Shown here one piece after another: positions 1 to 45,855 of a stretch of DNA of 64,000 nt. The notes below the pieces were generated by a model, which was given only the letters and a program-made list of their open reading frames with translations, did not search any database and had not been told where the DNA came from. Origin of the DNA: Chaenocephalus aceratus (lineage: Eukaryota > Chordata > Actinopteri > Perciformes > Channichthyidae). The DNA is taken from positions 17,015,072 to 17,079,071 of the forward strand of contig CM043808.1 in assembly GCA_023974075.1 (NCBI GenBank), written 5' to 3'. Numbering within the stretch: the stretch's first letter is position 1; every line of letters begins with the position of its first letter. A program made the translations under genes and the position numbers.

Positions 1-2558
1 ATAAATTTAGCATATCTGGAAAGAGGAGGATGATAAGGAATAAGAAAGAAATGGGCATACGAAGGGGGGCAAAAGGGAGGAGAAGGAATACAGTACAGAA
101 TGTGATCGAAGGAAGAGGGGAAGGAAATATTTGCGCAACATGAAGACCTCTTCATTGGAAGTTGGAGCATTTGAGGACAGAGAGGGAGGAATGAGGAAGA
201 GCAGACGTTGGAAAGAAGGCGAGGACAGTGGGGGGGGGGGGAAGGGTTTGTAGAGGCTGTGGCGCTGGAGGGGTTTCCTGAGGAAATACCAGGAACTCTC
301 AGACACGAGATAGGGAATAAAGCCGAGTTCAACTTAATCATATTCACAGTGTATTGTTTGTCTTTGGATCATTGTGGATAAACATAGCATTACCAAACCT
401 CGTGGAGAACAAACATTAACATCACTGAACAGCAGGTATATGTATCTCAGAAATGTAGACACGATTTAATGCTAGACAACATCAGAATATTGATGTGCTT
501 TGAAGTAATAGAGATAATAATCCAATTAACGAAACGTTCAGCTGGAGTTGGACGGATCAATAACCCCGGGCTGTGATCCTTCCACTGGAGAGCGGCTGAT
601 AGAAGCCAAGGAGTAAAACTCGTCTTTTTACAACGTTCCCCAAAAAGTTTCCGAAGGAGCCTACATCTTTGAGGACAATGATAACATGTCTGAGCATTGC
701 TACTCTGAGCCAGAACAATGGGATGCACACATTGTTCCTCTCCACTTGCTCCCTGATCGACACTTTCACGGCCCATCAATTCCTCAGTTGGAAGCTCTAT
801 TTTCATCCTCCTCGAATCACTTTTAAGGCCTAAGAGGGTGAAAGTGTGCCGTCATATAATAATGATGAAAATTAAGTAAAAAGGAGTAAAAGGATCTTTG
901 AATAAATAAATATAGCTGGTTGCAACAATTCGCTTTGTCTTTCTGATCTAAACATGTGGCCTGCTAGCAACTACACGAGGCTATCCTGTTAGCATTCTAA
1001 CCTGCTAACAGTGACAATGGTAACATAGTGATGTTCAGTCAGAAATAATGTGAAGTACGATATTTATCATATTCACTCTCCTAGTGTATGGAGTTTGCAT
1101 GTACACAGTTGCTAATCAGGATAAAACACAAAGTATAGCTTACGGTTGAAAGGGATGTTTTGCAAGAATCTAGTAAAAGCCAAATGATTTGACAATTTGA
1201 GAGTGAATAACAAATATCCTCGCAAATAAAGATCAACCTGATGTACAGTCGGTGCTACAGGGGAAGTCAGGGAATCACCAAGGATGCATCCCCAGGGGAC
1301 CACGAATGTCTGTCGATAACTTCAGAATAATTGATCTATGGTTGCCTAGATATTTCACAAAAAGAACAACTAAAAATGGCGCCGTTTTGGTGGCAATAAA
1401 GGAGAAGAAAGGGGACCAGTGGAACATCTTCTGGGGAACATGAATGTATGTCCAGAATTCCATGGCAAAATATCTGGATTTCTTGACCAAATCGGTGGAC
1501 GATGCAATGCAATGCAGCTAAATTGGATTTTTTTTTTGCAAATGCTCAGTTTCAGCAACAACGACAAAAAAGCATGGCACAGTATATCTGGACAGTTGAC
1601 TCTGGAGGGTGAAAGTGGACTCGAACATTAAAGGTTTGGAGCTGCAGGCGTGCTGCCTGTGAATGTGGCTCGACCGTAGAACAAACAAACCGCCTGTTGG
1701 TTCTTGTTAGCATGTACAACAAGCAACAACAAAAAACCACACGCTTTGCTTTGATATCGTTTGCTCCTCTGGCCTGGTGTCACAGCACAAAGCAAGGAAT
1801 GACTTGGCTCTCACCACAGCCCCACGGTGACTGAAGGGGTTATCGTGTGGCTTCTACAGGAGGTTCAGCGGGTTTCCGTCTCCTAATCAGTTCAGAATAT
1901 AAGAGAAACACTAAAAGTCACATGCCTCTCACGCTTTGACACCAAACTGGGTTATTGTATTACTCCACTTCATAAATCCTACCTACTGCAGCTTACTTTT
2001 GAGACAAATATTTGTATAAAGAGCGCTGGCTGTGTTTGACCTCATTCTGAAACATGAAGAGTGTCGGGGCAAACAGAGACCCTGGCTGTGCTCCAGTCAG
2101 ACCTTGGCACAATCAAACCGTGGGTAGCAAATCATTGGGGAGTTCTCTTATTGATCGGACTCTTAAAAAGCAGGCATGGATCTGTTTCCATTTGTCTTCA
2201 CACAACAAGACATTAGTGCCTTATTCCCTAGGGCCTTGCTCCAAGGTATGAGTGCAGTGATTTAAACCCAGCTGTCGGTTCGGGATTTCCCTGCTCAGTG
2301 ACCCGACTCACTGAGCTCCGGTAGGCTGTCAGACCTCTGGACTATCTCAGTGTTTTTACATCGCTCAGGAAAAGGAGACAATGGTAATGGAACGAGAAAT
2401 AATATACACATTATGGTGTGTAATGGAAATGATGATTATCAGAGAATTGAATGCTACGATGTTATATTTAACATATAAATAATACTATTCTGTGAGCCTT
2501 ACATGTCGAGGATAGTAGGTCTCTCAGGTGTCATGTGACCACACAGTGACCTGATCAT

Positions 2559-2646
2559 GGGTCTATTGCACTCTGATAGGGTCAGGGGTCTATTGTACTC
2601 TGATAGGGTCAGGGGTCTATTGCACTCTAATAGGGTCAGGGGTCAG
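2559..2646. repeat. 27-bp minisatellite, about 3.3 copies
   Basis: The unit begins GGGTCTATTG and ends GATAGGGTCAG. It is repeated at 2559, 2586 and 2613 with one or two substitutions per copy, plus a partial fourth copy. Confidence 0.9.
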
Positions 2647-4348
2647 TTATCTCATGACAAAGCATGTATTCATTGTAACTGTATAAAAGCTCTCTCTTCA
2701 GTTTGAGTAGTTGCACTCGGCTGTGGAGACATTGCTCTTCATGTCGTTTGCCTCTTTGGCAAAAGATTAAAGGACCAGAAAGACATCTCTTTGACTAGTT
2801 CATATCAACAATTTCCACCACAGGTGCCATAATAAAAAATAAGAGACATCGACAGAGAGGACTGAATGGGAGATGGATTAAGCAAAGCTGCATGCTTCTC
2901 TTCCCCTCGCTCTGCTCCTTCCTCCTCCCATTTCTATTCTCATCTTTCTCCCCCTCTTCCTCACATGTGGTCTTAGCTGCCTTCACCAGCTCTTTTTTTT
3001 CCCATCCTTCTCTCTTCTGTGGCTGGATTTTTTAAAATGTTTTACTTTGTGATGCACAAACCTCGACAGCCAGAAAGAAGAAACAAACGATTCCTGTCTC
3101 ATCAAGGTTGTCTCTTTTATGTTGCTACATACTGTCAATGCAGGACAGCTCGTGTTCTGTCCAACCAGAGGCTGAGCCAAGCTTCTTTTGCTTATTCATA
3201 CTAAGCTGTGTCACGGAGGGGTAAAGCCACCTTTATCCCACTGAAAATAGAAGGGCAAAATACAGGGTGATAAGAGTGTGAGGAAAGGTTCAGTATAACC
3301 TTAACCAATGGTGTGAAAGAAGCTGTGCCGTTTGGTTGTAAAGGATTAAAAACGAATAACGTAACACACTATGTGCTTCAGGAGAATTTACAATAATACT
3401 GCCTCAAAGCACGTGTTTAAAATCTATTCTGTCAAGAAAGAACTTACTGAGAAGTGTTAAGACCTCTCAGAAATCAGCAGCGAGGGAGCGAAAAGACACA
3501 ATTCATCTTAGCTTTATGATTAGAATTATAATGTATCAATTCCCGTTTGCCACTTAATTTGTCTGATCTCAAACATTTCTCAACATATTTTAATTAAATC
3601 TGGTGCAACTAATAAGACGTTGTTGCAGTTCTGACCCCCCATGTAATATTTCATGTATGAAGTACTCTGTTTTTACAAATCACTCCTCAACTGTAAAGAG
3701 AAAATTAGCTTAAATTATCATTTTAATTGATAAGTCAACCAACAGAAAATCAATCATCGGCTATGTTTTCAAAGACACACGAATCATACAGCCTATTCGT
3801 TCAAGCAGCATGGGCAAATATTCCCTGGTGTGAGTTCCTCAAATGGAAGATGTCTTGCTTTTATGTGTTTTATATGATTTTACATGGCATATATTTACAT
3901 TTTTGGATTGTTGTTTGGCCAAAAAGACATATTTAAAGAATTCCCAATGGCATTACAGATCCTGAGATCGAGACTTTTAGCTTTATTTTGATACTTTATT
4001 ACACAAATGTAATCCAAAAGTAATTGACTGCGCTCAACATTTTCCCAGAGTGTACAGATTCTTTTAATAATCTTTTCTACGGAGATAAAACGTACAAATG
4101 GATAGAATAAACAATCATAATGTCATATTTTAGTAACACAATAATGTCTCTCACACTGGACAATACATGCTATTATTGCGTGTGTATCTCTTACTTTAGC
4201 AATCATTTCTATTCTATGGGTACTTATGTTTGTGTGTGTGTGCATGTCAAGTACTTGGTAGTGACAGGTAGCATGTGTGTGTTTGCTTTTCACCTACACT
4301 GACTGCTGACACCGCTGTGTGACACCTTGTCAATAATGGTTGACCTCA

Positions 4349-4384
4349 TACACACACACACACAAATAGATACACACACACACA
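4349..4384. repeat. (CA)n microsatellite, interrupted
   Basis: Two short CA tracts separated by AATAGATA. A second tract lies at 4806-4828. Confidence 0.9.
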
Positions 4385-7040
4385 ATTCAGGCTGTGCTCA
4401 CGAGGGGGACTGCCACCATATCACAGGGGTAGCAGCTGACCTCCAGCCACACAAACACACGCACTCCGTCTCCCTCTCCTCTTCCTTTGTTTCAATATTA
4501 CCATTTCTCTTAAAGCACATTCCCTCCCTTTGCCCTCAGTCTTTATTCGCTGCATCGCTCTTTCCCCCCTTCTCCCTCCGCTCAGAAGTAGGGCACAGTG
4601 GCTCCACTGTTTATAGCAATGCAGCTGCGAGCGGTGAGAGAGATGGGAGAGAAAGGGGGAGAGAGGGACACATGAGGAGAACACAGGAGAGAGGAAGAGA
4701 TACAGAGAGAAGCAGCAGGAGGAGAGAGCACACACAGAAATGTGTAGCCCAGTTCGATATTTCTGTCTTCACCAATACCTTGCTACGAAAGAGGAAACAT
4801 GCGCCTACACACACACACACACACACACCAACTATTTTCAGAATCACCATTACAGCCGGTGTCAAAGTCTGCCTTTATGACGGCATCAGCTTAATGGGAA
4901 TCTTATTGACAGCACGCAAACACACCCTGTACAGGCCACACATCGCTGGATCGTTTTATTACTCGGACCCACCGTTTAATCATTAATCCAACCAACAAGC
5001 TAGCAGCAGTGATAATATCAAGAATCCGTACGCATACATCATGTGAAAACCACAAACTACAAGTGTATTGAGTGTGTAGTTGTAGTAGTATTGGCAGAGC
5101 ATTTTTTGTATGGTTGAAGTATGTTAATAAGATCAGTTTCTTACACTACAAAAAGAAAACTGGGGCACGAATAATCCAATTTACTCCCTTATAGGGGGAA
5201 CTGAATGCTAGCTCAATGGGCCAATGCCTTCTCTGTCACCAAAACTAATCTATACAACATTTGAAAAAACAGCAGTCAACATGTCAGTTTGATACTGTAA
5301 TAATAGGGTACTTGTGATGATGATTATTAAAATGTTAAATTGTCTATCCTCTGTAAAGATATTGAGTTTCATAATAACTCGTTTTACTCCTACTTTCAAC
5401 CGAAACTCAAATTAAGCCACACTTTAGCTGCTACTGAACAATTGAGAGAGCTTCTTCACTATGCTTTAAAACTCATGTCCTTGCGTTTGAGAAAAAGCAA
5501 AGCAGCCAGTTGATGCTTTCGCTATCATCTTGTGGTAAATTAACTCTGCCTTTACTTTGACCTTTTATTCTTCCACTTAAATGTTCCTTTAACTGGGCGC
5601 TGATGTTGTGCAACAACAAGCATTGGATAACATCAGTGGTCAAACAACAGTCATCCAGAAAAAGCAGTGGTTGTAGGGAGGTTTGGCTAACCTGTAGCAC
5701 ATGGTCGTGTGCTACAGGAGAGTGAAGAGCCGTTTACAAGTCATTTTAAAGTCACTCTTCACTTTTGCCTTTGTCGCTTCGGTTGTTTGGGTTTTGCCTC
5801 ACTGTGTGTGAAGTGTCTGTTTTGCTTTAAATCTGAGTTTGCTTGAGTAAGATTTTACGACATGAGGACTAGTTTTAGAAACCAACGAAGGTCTAATATG
5901 AAATTGACTGAAATGTGGAAACTTGAAGCTGCCAGCATACAAACACTAAGCATGATCTTTTCAGTGAAGTATGAGACATCTAATGTCCAGTCATTAGTCC
6001 ATTTAAATTACATTATTATAAAATAGATGGTTTCATAACAGAAAGTAAATGGATGCTAAATCATTATTATTGAAACATTGATTGTCTTAAAACCTTAAGG
6101 CTGTTCAGTGTAATTAAATGAATTAAATAATTATTCTTTTGTTTGTTTTTAATGAAACGCTTGATTAAAATCAATGATCGGGTGTTGTGTGAACATATAT
6201 TTTTGTTAAGTCGTATCATCAAGCCCTACGGTTAATTAGACTTAAGCTAGTTACAGTGTATCAGCGGAAAAACTGAACGTTACTTACGGCAAGCTCTTGA
6301 CCACTAGTAGCGCTACAGAGTGATGATTTTATGAAGGAATCGTTGTCTTGTCTGGGAACGCAAATTCACAACCTGAAACCAGCTTCACCCTGTTTTGTTG
6401 AAGGACTCTCGTCTGGAAAACTATTCACTGTCACTTCACTTCAGTGGATGTCCATATACGGCTTATCTTGTCTATAACGCAACAATATTCAATGTGCTGT
6501 CTTAGAGGAATAAGGAAACCACAACATATTTACATTGTTATTAGCGGCTGGAATTAGAGAACTTTCTTTAAAAAAAATGTATTAAATAAAAGTTATTTCA
6601 ATTATAAAAATAGCTGGCATTAATTTAAGAGTTGACACTTTATCAATAAATTGATTGATCTTTGCAGCTCTAAATAAACCAAGAAACTATTTCCTCTTGT
6701 TGCAGAAGCTCATGAATCAAAAGCCAGACAGAGCCATTTCGCAATGAATTGCACAGCTGGAATATCACCATTACTCTGCATACACACATCTGTATGCAAC
6801 ACTAGACTGCACACAAAGGGAAGTGCAAGGTCACACTCTCTCACACGAGCACTCCTTGTCCATCTGTAGGTCACACACAGTCATGGATGCAGCCCTGGGC
6901 ACACAAAGACACACACACAGACACCCAGTGTGCGGTATATCCCCCCCACTGCATGCATACAGCCCCTCTCCACTGAGAACATCAATCCAATTGGTTTGTC
7001 CACCAATGCACACCCACGCATTGATGCAGGAGACACTTAC

Positions 7041-40500
<33,460 letters not shown>

Positions 40501-40860
40501 GACACACACGCGAGACAAACTTCTGCTTACGTTACTGGCATTTACAGTTGGGTAGTTGAAGACACGTCAAAGCTAACTAATAGCTAACCTAGCTGCTAAA
40601 ACAGAGAATATTAACCTTAAACTGTCCTCGGAAAAGTGAAGGACGTGCAGCCTGTAGAGACAGACTTGTCCTCCCTGTAGCTAACTCATGGTGGTGATGC
40701 TGCAGAAAACTCGTTGGTGGCCGTTTTTGTCAGAAGAAAAGTCAAAAAATGTAATGGGGAAAAACACATTTATCTTCACAGCACGCGCTAACAGAAAGCA
40801 GCTTCTATTTGTAAACAATGTTGCACTTCCGGCCTGGCTTTTCAGAGCAAAAGCATGGGG
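40501..40860 (-). promoter_or_regulatory. akap7 long-form promoter region with ETS-type site
   Basis: This is the sequence upstream of the long-form ATG. CACTTCCGG at 40824-40832 (CCGGAAGTG on the minus strand) is a good ETS/GABP site of the kind found in TATA-less housekeeping promoters. No TATA box is evident. The transcription start is unknown. Confidence 0.4.
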
Positions 40861-41729
40861 AATTCGACATGTTAAAATATTTTCCTTTAATTAAAGATTA
40901 ACTTAAATAATGTAATATAGTTGAGATAATTTGTTATAACAACTGTAACCTGCTAGTCTGGACATATAATATCCATCCATCCATCTTCTCCCGCTTATCC
41001 GTGGTCGGGTCGCGGGGGTAGCAGTTCCAGCAGACATATAATATACTTATCATTATATGTAATGACGGAACTGTTTCTTGTTTAACATTTTTCTTTTTTA
41101 TAATCAGCAGGGTTTATTATTAAATTGCAGTGAATTTTGATCAATAATAATCTTAAATGTTAAAACATCTAAAAATACATGTTCCAAGTTCACGACAGCT
41201 AGAGAAATACTATATCAAAAAAAGACTACAGACAATATGTTTACACTCGTAATGCATTTGTATCTGATTTAATAAGTATTTTTAGAATCAGGTACAGCAA
41301 AAATGCACAATAATGTATTTAGCCATAATATATCCATTTTATTTTAATGTTTGCAATATAAACTGGACACTGGAAATTTGATTACAAGAAAAGCATTTTC
41401 TGAAAAGATAAGTCTGTCAGTGGCAGCTCACAATACAACAAAAATGTAAACTGCCAAAACACAAGTTAGATGAAGAAGTTATGCAATTTAATGTTTTAAA
41501 TGATTATGGACAGCATTAGAACACAAATCAGTAGCTACATTTTTTACAAATGAGAATAAAATAATTTTTCCACAATCGGTAGGAAAGTAAAATCCAACAT
41601 GTCTCGTTCAAATGTTGACTGTTTGACTTGTGTTGGTTGTAGTTCATTACACTGTGTTGCTTTACTTAAACCAATCTAGTAAATAATGATAAACGACTGC
41701 TACCACCATATGTGGTATTGCTGCCAGTG

Positions 41730-43086
41730 TTAATAATAATAATAATATATTTAATTTATATAGCGCTTCTCATCTGCCAAGACAAATCTCGAAGTGCTTC
41801 ACAACAAGGGATACTGATACGCTTTGAGATAATAAAAGACAAATAATTGTAATAATAAGAAATCAAAAAATAAAATATAAAATAGAGTACAAAAATAAAA
41901 GTCGGAGATAGCGATAAAAATGGCAGTACTCCAGGTGTACCGTGCTCAAAGTTTATTCGAAGGCCTGCCGAAAGAAGAGGGTCTTAAGGCCGGTTTTGAA
42001 GACCTCGGTGGAAGGGGCAGATCTCAGCTGATCTGGGAGGGAGTTCCAGAGGCGCGGGGCGAATGAGCAGAAGGCTCGGTCTCCCATTGTTCGGAGACGT
42101 GTGCGGGGGATGTAGAGAAGAGGAGCGTGGCTGGAGCGGAGAGAGCGGGTAGATGTCTGGTTACGGATGAGGTCACAGAGGTATTTTGGGCTTTGTCCAT
42201 TCAGGGCTCTGTACGTGAGGAGCAGAACCTTGAACTGGATCCTGTAGTGGACTGGGATCCAGTGTAGTTTTGCAAGTATGGGGGTTATGTGTGCTGACCT
42301 TTTTGTACCGGTGAGAACTCTGGCTGTGCTGTTCTGGACTAGTTGCAAGCGGTTGATGGATTTGGCTGGGAGACCGGAGAGGAGTGCATTGCAGTAATCT
42401 AGTCTCGAGAAGACGAGTGCATGAACCAGTTTTTTGATGTCATCAGTTGAGAGTGAGGGCTTCAGTCGGGAAATGTTTTTCAGGTGAAAGAAGGAGGTCT
42501 TGGTGATATGTTTGATGTGGGCTTGGAAAGACAGAGTGGGGTCAAACCTCACACCGAGGTTGGTGACAACGGAGGAGAGAGGAATGAGCTGACCATCAAG
42601 GGAGGGGCTGATGTTGGCGGCCTTGGCAAGCTGGTCGGTGGTGCCTATCAGGATTGCCTCCGTCTTGCTGCTGTTGAGCTGAAGGTAGTTGGTGGTCATC
42701 CAGGAGCGGATGTCTTCCAGGCAGGTGTTTAGTGTTTGGATAGTATTGGTGGTATTGGGTTGTGTTTTGATGTAGACCTGAGTGTCGTCGGCATAGCAGT
42801 GGAAGTTGATGTTATGTTGTCTGATGATATGACCCAGAGGTAATAGATAGATTAAAAACAGGATCGGCCCCAGCACTGAGCCCTGTGGGACCCCGCATGT
42901 CACTGCGGTGTCGTCAGACCTGGAACCCCACAGAGACACGTGGTACTTCCGGTTGGTGAGGTAGCTTGAGAACCACTTCAGAGCCGTGTCCGTCACCCTG
43001 GTGTAGGTCTCGAGGCGGTGGAGGAGGATGGTATGGTCCACTGTGTCGAAAGCCGCACTCAGGTCAAGAAGGACCAGGATGCTCAG
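41730..43086 (-). mobile_element. L2-clade LINE, 5'-truncated, reverse transcriptase open
   Basis: RT motifs in order: LVLLDLSAAFDTVDH (block A), VPQGSVLGPILFLIYLLPL, FHCYADDTQVYI (YADD), then LDYCNALLSGLP, LHWIPVHYRIQFK and FAPRLWNSLPDQLR. The frame is intact from the 5' junction to the stop at 41953. The 3' end is GAAGCGCTATATAAATTAAA followed by a (TTA)n tail. CAGTGTT occurs at 41725-41731 and at 43084-43090 and may be the target duplication. There is no endonuclease domain. Confidence 0.9.
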
Positions 43087-43334
43087 TGTTCCAGTATTTC
43101 CAGCAGCCGCAGCCACAACCAGGGCATTTGAAATGGTGCACTCCTGTATTTTGTTTTTTATATTGCAAACAGCAGCTGTATTTTCTTCACAGTGAAGTAA
43201 TCCATGTTTCGTCTCATGGAAGAAAACGTTGACTTGCAGCTGAACGTTAGCGTCGCCATGCCCTGGTTTCACCTTTGGAATGAACTTGGCCTCATATGCG
43301 TGGTGCATCAAAACCAGAATAACAGGTTTATCAC
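41953..43334 (-). pseudogene. copy A terminal exon fused in frame to L2 reverse transcriptase
   Basis: After an acceptor at TCACCTGAAG (first exon base 43334) the frame reads DKPVILVLMHHAYEAKFIPK, VQLQVNVFFHETKHGLL and ISNALVVAAAAGNTG, which is the host domain seen intact at 51593-51909. At about 43086 it passes without a stop into LSILVLLDLSAAFD of an L2 element and stays open to 41953. The original C-terminus is lost. The upstream CPIVSR exon of this copy is deleted, so a working host protein is unlikely. The sequence left of 41725 is similar to the 3' flank of copy C. Confidence 0.85.
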
Positions 43335-43617
43335 CTGAAGACACAAAAAGACAGGAGGACAAATTACATAATCAAGGAAGAAGCTCTAATGTAAGGTTTG
43401 GTGTGAAAAGCAATTCTAAGAGACGATACATGATCATCAAAACATGTAGCTTTTTTGTTTAATTATAAATACCAATATAGGTATATTCCTTAATAAATAC
43501 ATAATTATTTTGGTAACCTAACTTTGCTTACACAAGTAAGAGTTAACCTATATGTTGATACAAATGTATAAGCCATTTCCATTCAGTATGAACAGGCTGA
43601 AACAAAAGTATTCAGTT

Positions 43618-43651
43618 GTCCCGCCAACAACCATCTGGTACTTCAATTCAC
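43618..43651 (-). pseudogene. copy A relic of the CPIVSR exon
   Basis: After CTACAG the minus strand reads GELKYQMVVGGTT, matching GKLVYRVVVTGTT of copy C (52398 downward). About 165 bp, including the CPIVSR part and the donor, are missing relative to copy C. Confidence 0.8.
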
Positions 43652-44320
43652 CTGTAGGGAGGAAAATGGATGTGACTATGAAACAGATTCATGTACTTAC
43701 ATTTCTTAAGAGAACATAACACATGAATAAAATAATAATATCAAATTGATTATTATACCAACATATCTTGAGAGATATGCTATTACCAAAAATCTGAGAA
43801 AACGTAGTCTAAAGTCATGTGTTGTGTCAAATTTGAACTGCTGAGTTTTCAATTCACATGCACATCAGCTGGGAGGCTATGAACAACCACATCACAGTGT
43901 ATTCCTATTTCATTCTACCACAGTAGACCCAAAGAAAAATTAGTCTCCCAGAACATTTACATCCCAGTTGCACAGTTGTGTTTAAAAATTGATTAAGTTT
44001 CACAAATAGAAAATAATATCAGAATTGAAATTGGCTTTGATCAATCAGATTAAATGCAATTGACCTGTCAAATTGTTTTTGCGTTTCAATTTCCCAGTAA
44101 TAGCGTTGAAGTTTCTTATGCACTAAGAGTACAATGAAATTGAAATAAATAAATGTTATGCTGTTTGTCAGATTACTGCACATCAATGAGGATGCTGCTA
44201 TAAACATTAACATAAGACAATCTTATACATCAAGAAAGTAAGAGGAAGAGATTTAGATTTACTTTGAAAATCAACTGAAAAGTATTTTGAATCAAAAGGG
44301 TTGCTCAAATGCTTCTACTT
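43652..44320. other. copy A intron, no feature recognised
   Basis: Partly similar to the intron at 52400-53000 of copy C. No exon beyond those listed. Confidence 0.45.
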
Positions 44321-44484
44321 TTAATTACTACACCATATCATAAGTAAATGGAATGGAAACATTTGAAGCTGCAAAACTCCTTCCAGAAAATGTATCTTAT
44401 CATCAAGGAACTTCATTATGTTGGTCCTCATGCCTTTCAGGATACAGAGGTTCTTAACCAATACCTCATTGTTGTTTCGAGCAG
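44321..44484 (-). pseudogene. copy A second coiled-coil exon (degenerate)
   Basis: Acceptor CTCTCCAG, then NEVLVKNLCILKGMRTNIMK and FLDDKIHFLEGVLQ with a stop at 44321. It is a paralogue of the exons at 45298-45557 and 59256-59485. Confidence 0.65.
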
Positions 44485-44595
44485 CTGGAGAGAGAGGTGT
44501 GTTAACTTTTTTTTGTTATGTTACAAGGTTGTACCTACCTACTGTATGTCAAGTTCATCTACAGTATGAAGCATTTTACTTCCCTTAGGAGCTGT

Positions 44596-45027
44596 TGTAA
44601 CGACTGAATGAACACAAGTGGAGGACTCAATAGCACGACCCGGAGACAGAGGATTAGGATGCAAAAAGGTCTTTATATCCAAGGTTCGGTACACGGGAGA
44701 TCAGTCAATAAGGCTAACAAAACAGACGAGGAGTAGACAGGAACCGGGTCAGGACACGAAGCTGGGTCAGGTACACGTGGAATCAGATACTAGAAAAACA
44801 CTGCTGGAACGCTAGGAATAACTAAGACGAACTGGCACTGAAGGGACTGTGGATGCAGACTAAATAGACAGAGGGAGAGATGATAATGGGGCACAGGTGA
44901 GGCTAATTAGGGAAGGGAAGCAGGTGGAGTTCAATCAAGGGCAGGAAAGCTGAGACTGAAATGAGAGAAACAACAATGAAAACAGGAACAATAACAAAAA
45001 CATCAGCATGCTGGCTAAACCCTTACA
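44596..45027. mobile_element. solo LTR
   Basis: Begins TGTAACGACTG and ends CCCTTACA (TG...CA), 432 bp, with a perfect 5-bp target duplication GCTGT at 44591-44595 and 45028-45032. No internal retroelement sequence. Confidence 0.85.
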
Positions 45028-45178
45028 GCTGTTCAACATGCATCAAAACCAAAGATATTACAGAATCATTTCGAAGGAGAACATTACTACATTTTTATAG
45101 TTTCTGTCCTTGAAGACTATTTTTAAATGTCACATTGCAGCTTCTAATTAGGTATTAAGTAGGTTTGATTCATTTCAA

Positions 45179-45254
45179 AGATCCTCCTTCTCAGTTTGAA
45201 TTTCTCTAGTCCAGGAAACAGCTCAAGCAGTTCTTCTCGTGACAATGACAGTGG
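45179..45254 (-). pseudogene. copy A extra LFPG module
   Basis: The minus strand reads PLSLSREELLELFPGLEKFK then LRRRIFEMNQ, clearly the helical module at 53960-54075. It lacks the donor (ATGAATC where the intact copies have ATACAG|GTGAG), so it is probably not spliced. Confidence 0.7.
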
Positions 45255-45297
45255 TTTTGAAAGGGTGTAACTCTCCTATTGGAAGGTGGTTTGGTCT

Positions 45298-45557
45298 TTA
45301 TTGATAAAGATTCATAGAAACATGTACGAAGATATCAAGGGGAAGAGTGTGAGATTCACCGTGTGCTCCTTCAGGACAGTTATCATAGCAGGACTTCGTC
45401 ACATTCGTGACTGATTCCTGGTTTGGCTGATTCTGGATGTTTGCCTCAAGAGAACAAATGTGATCATCAAGGAAACTCTGCATATCCTTCATGTGGGTCT
45501 TCATGTCCTTCAGGATATAGAGGTTATCAACCAAGACTCCGTTGTCTGTTAGAGCAT
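45298..45557 (-). pseudogene. copy A coiled-coil terminal exon
   Basis: Acceptor TCTCCAG|ATGC, then ALTDNGVLVDNLYILKDMKT, HMKDMQSFLDDHICSLEANI and a stop at 45298-45300 that overlaps an AATAAA. The frame is open. The intact paralogue is at 59256-59485. Confidence 0.75.
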
Positions 45558-45665
45558 CTGGAGAGAAGGAATCGGGTTGTGCTTGTAAGGATTTGGATTG
45601 CAATATTAGTTACTTGTATTTCCTATCATTGTACACAAAACAAAATGGCACGTGTGTGCCAATGT

Positions 45666-45676
45666 GAAAGTGAAAG
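45666..45676. promoter_or_regulatory. intronic IRF-like motif, copy A
   Basis: GAAAGTGAAAG just downstream (minus strand) of the linker exon donor. The same position in copy C (53769-53779) is identical, and in copy B (59572-59582) it is GAAAGTGTAAG. Confidence 0.4.
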
Positions 45677-45698
45677 TATTGTTAAAGGCTGTACATAC

Positions 45699-45753
45699 CC
45701 TTGAAATCAGCTGAGATGTCTTTCATTTGTTTTAAAAGCTGAACAAGAGACTT
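45699..45753 (-). pseudogene. copy A linker exon
   Basis: Acceptor TTTTAG|AAGT, donor AAGG|GTATGT; it reads SLVQLLKQMKDISADFK. It has the same phase (0 in, 1 out) as 59605-59662 and 53803-53857. Confidence 0.75.
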
Positions 45754-45855
45754 CTAAAACATAAGAAAATATATTATTCAAAATAAAGAATGATTTAGTG
45801 ATTCGTTTGAATCTTTGTCATCTTTAATAAAATGTAACAATTGTGTTCAGCTCAC

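Larger units (their letters stand above)
1..7040. other. akap7 distal intron or flank, no exon recognised
   Basis: I see no coding exon here. Small features are a three-copy 27-bp minisatellite (2559-2646), CA repeats near 4350 and 4810, and purine-rich low complexity at 20-240 and 4620-4740. The missing akap7 C-terminal exon was searched for on the minus strand and not found. Confidence 0.6.

Noticed and set aside
447..806. 119-codon minus-strand open frame
   Set aside because: No recognisable domain and no splice signals; treated as chance.
2795..2986. Charged minus-strand frame considered as the missing akap7 C-terminal exon
   Set aside because: KAAKTTCEEEGEKDENRNG resembles the family only in composition; no amphipathic RII helix and no suitable phase-1 acceptor.
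4327..4986. 219-codon plus-strand open frame
   Set aside because: Built from CA and GA repeats, no domain, no splice or promoter context; chance frame in low-complexity DNA.
42484..43232. Plus-strand open frames opposite the L2 reverse transcriptase
   Set aside because: Shadows of the minus-strand RT coding sequence.
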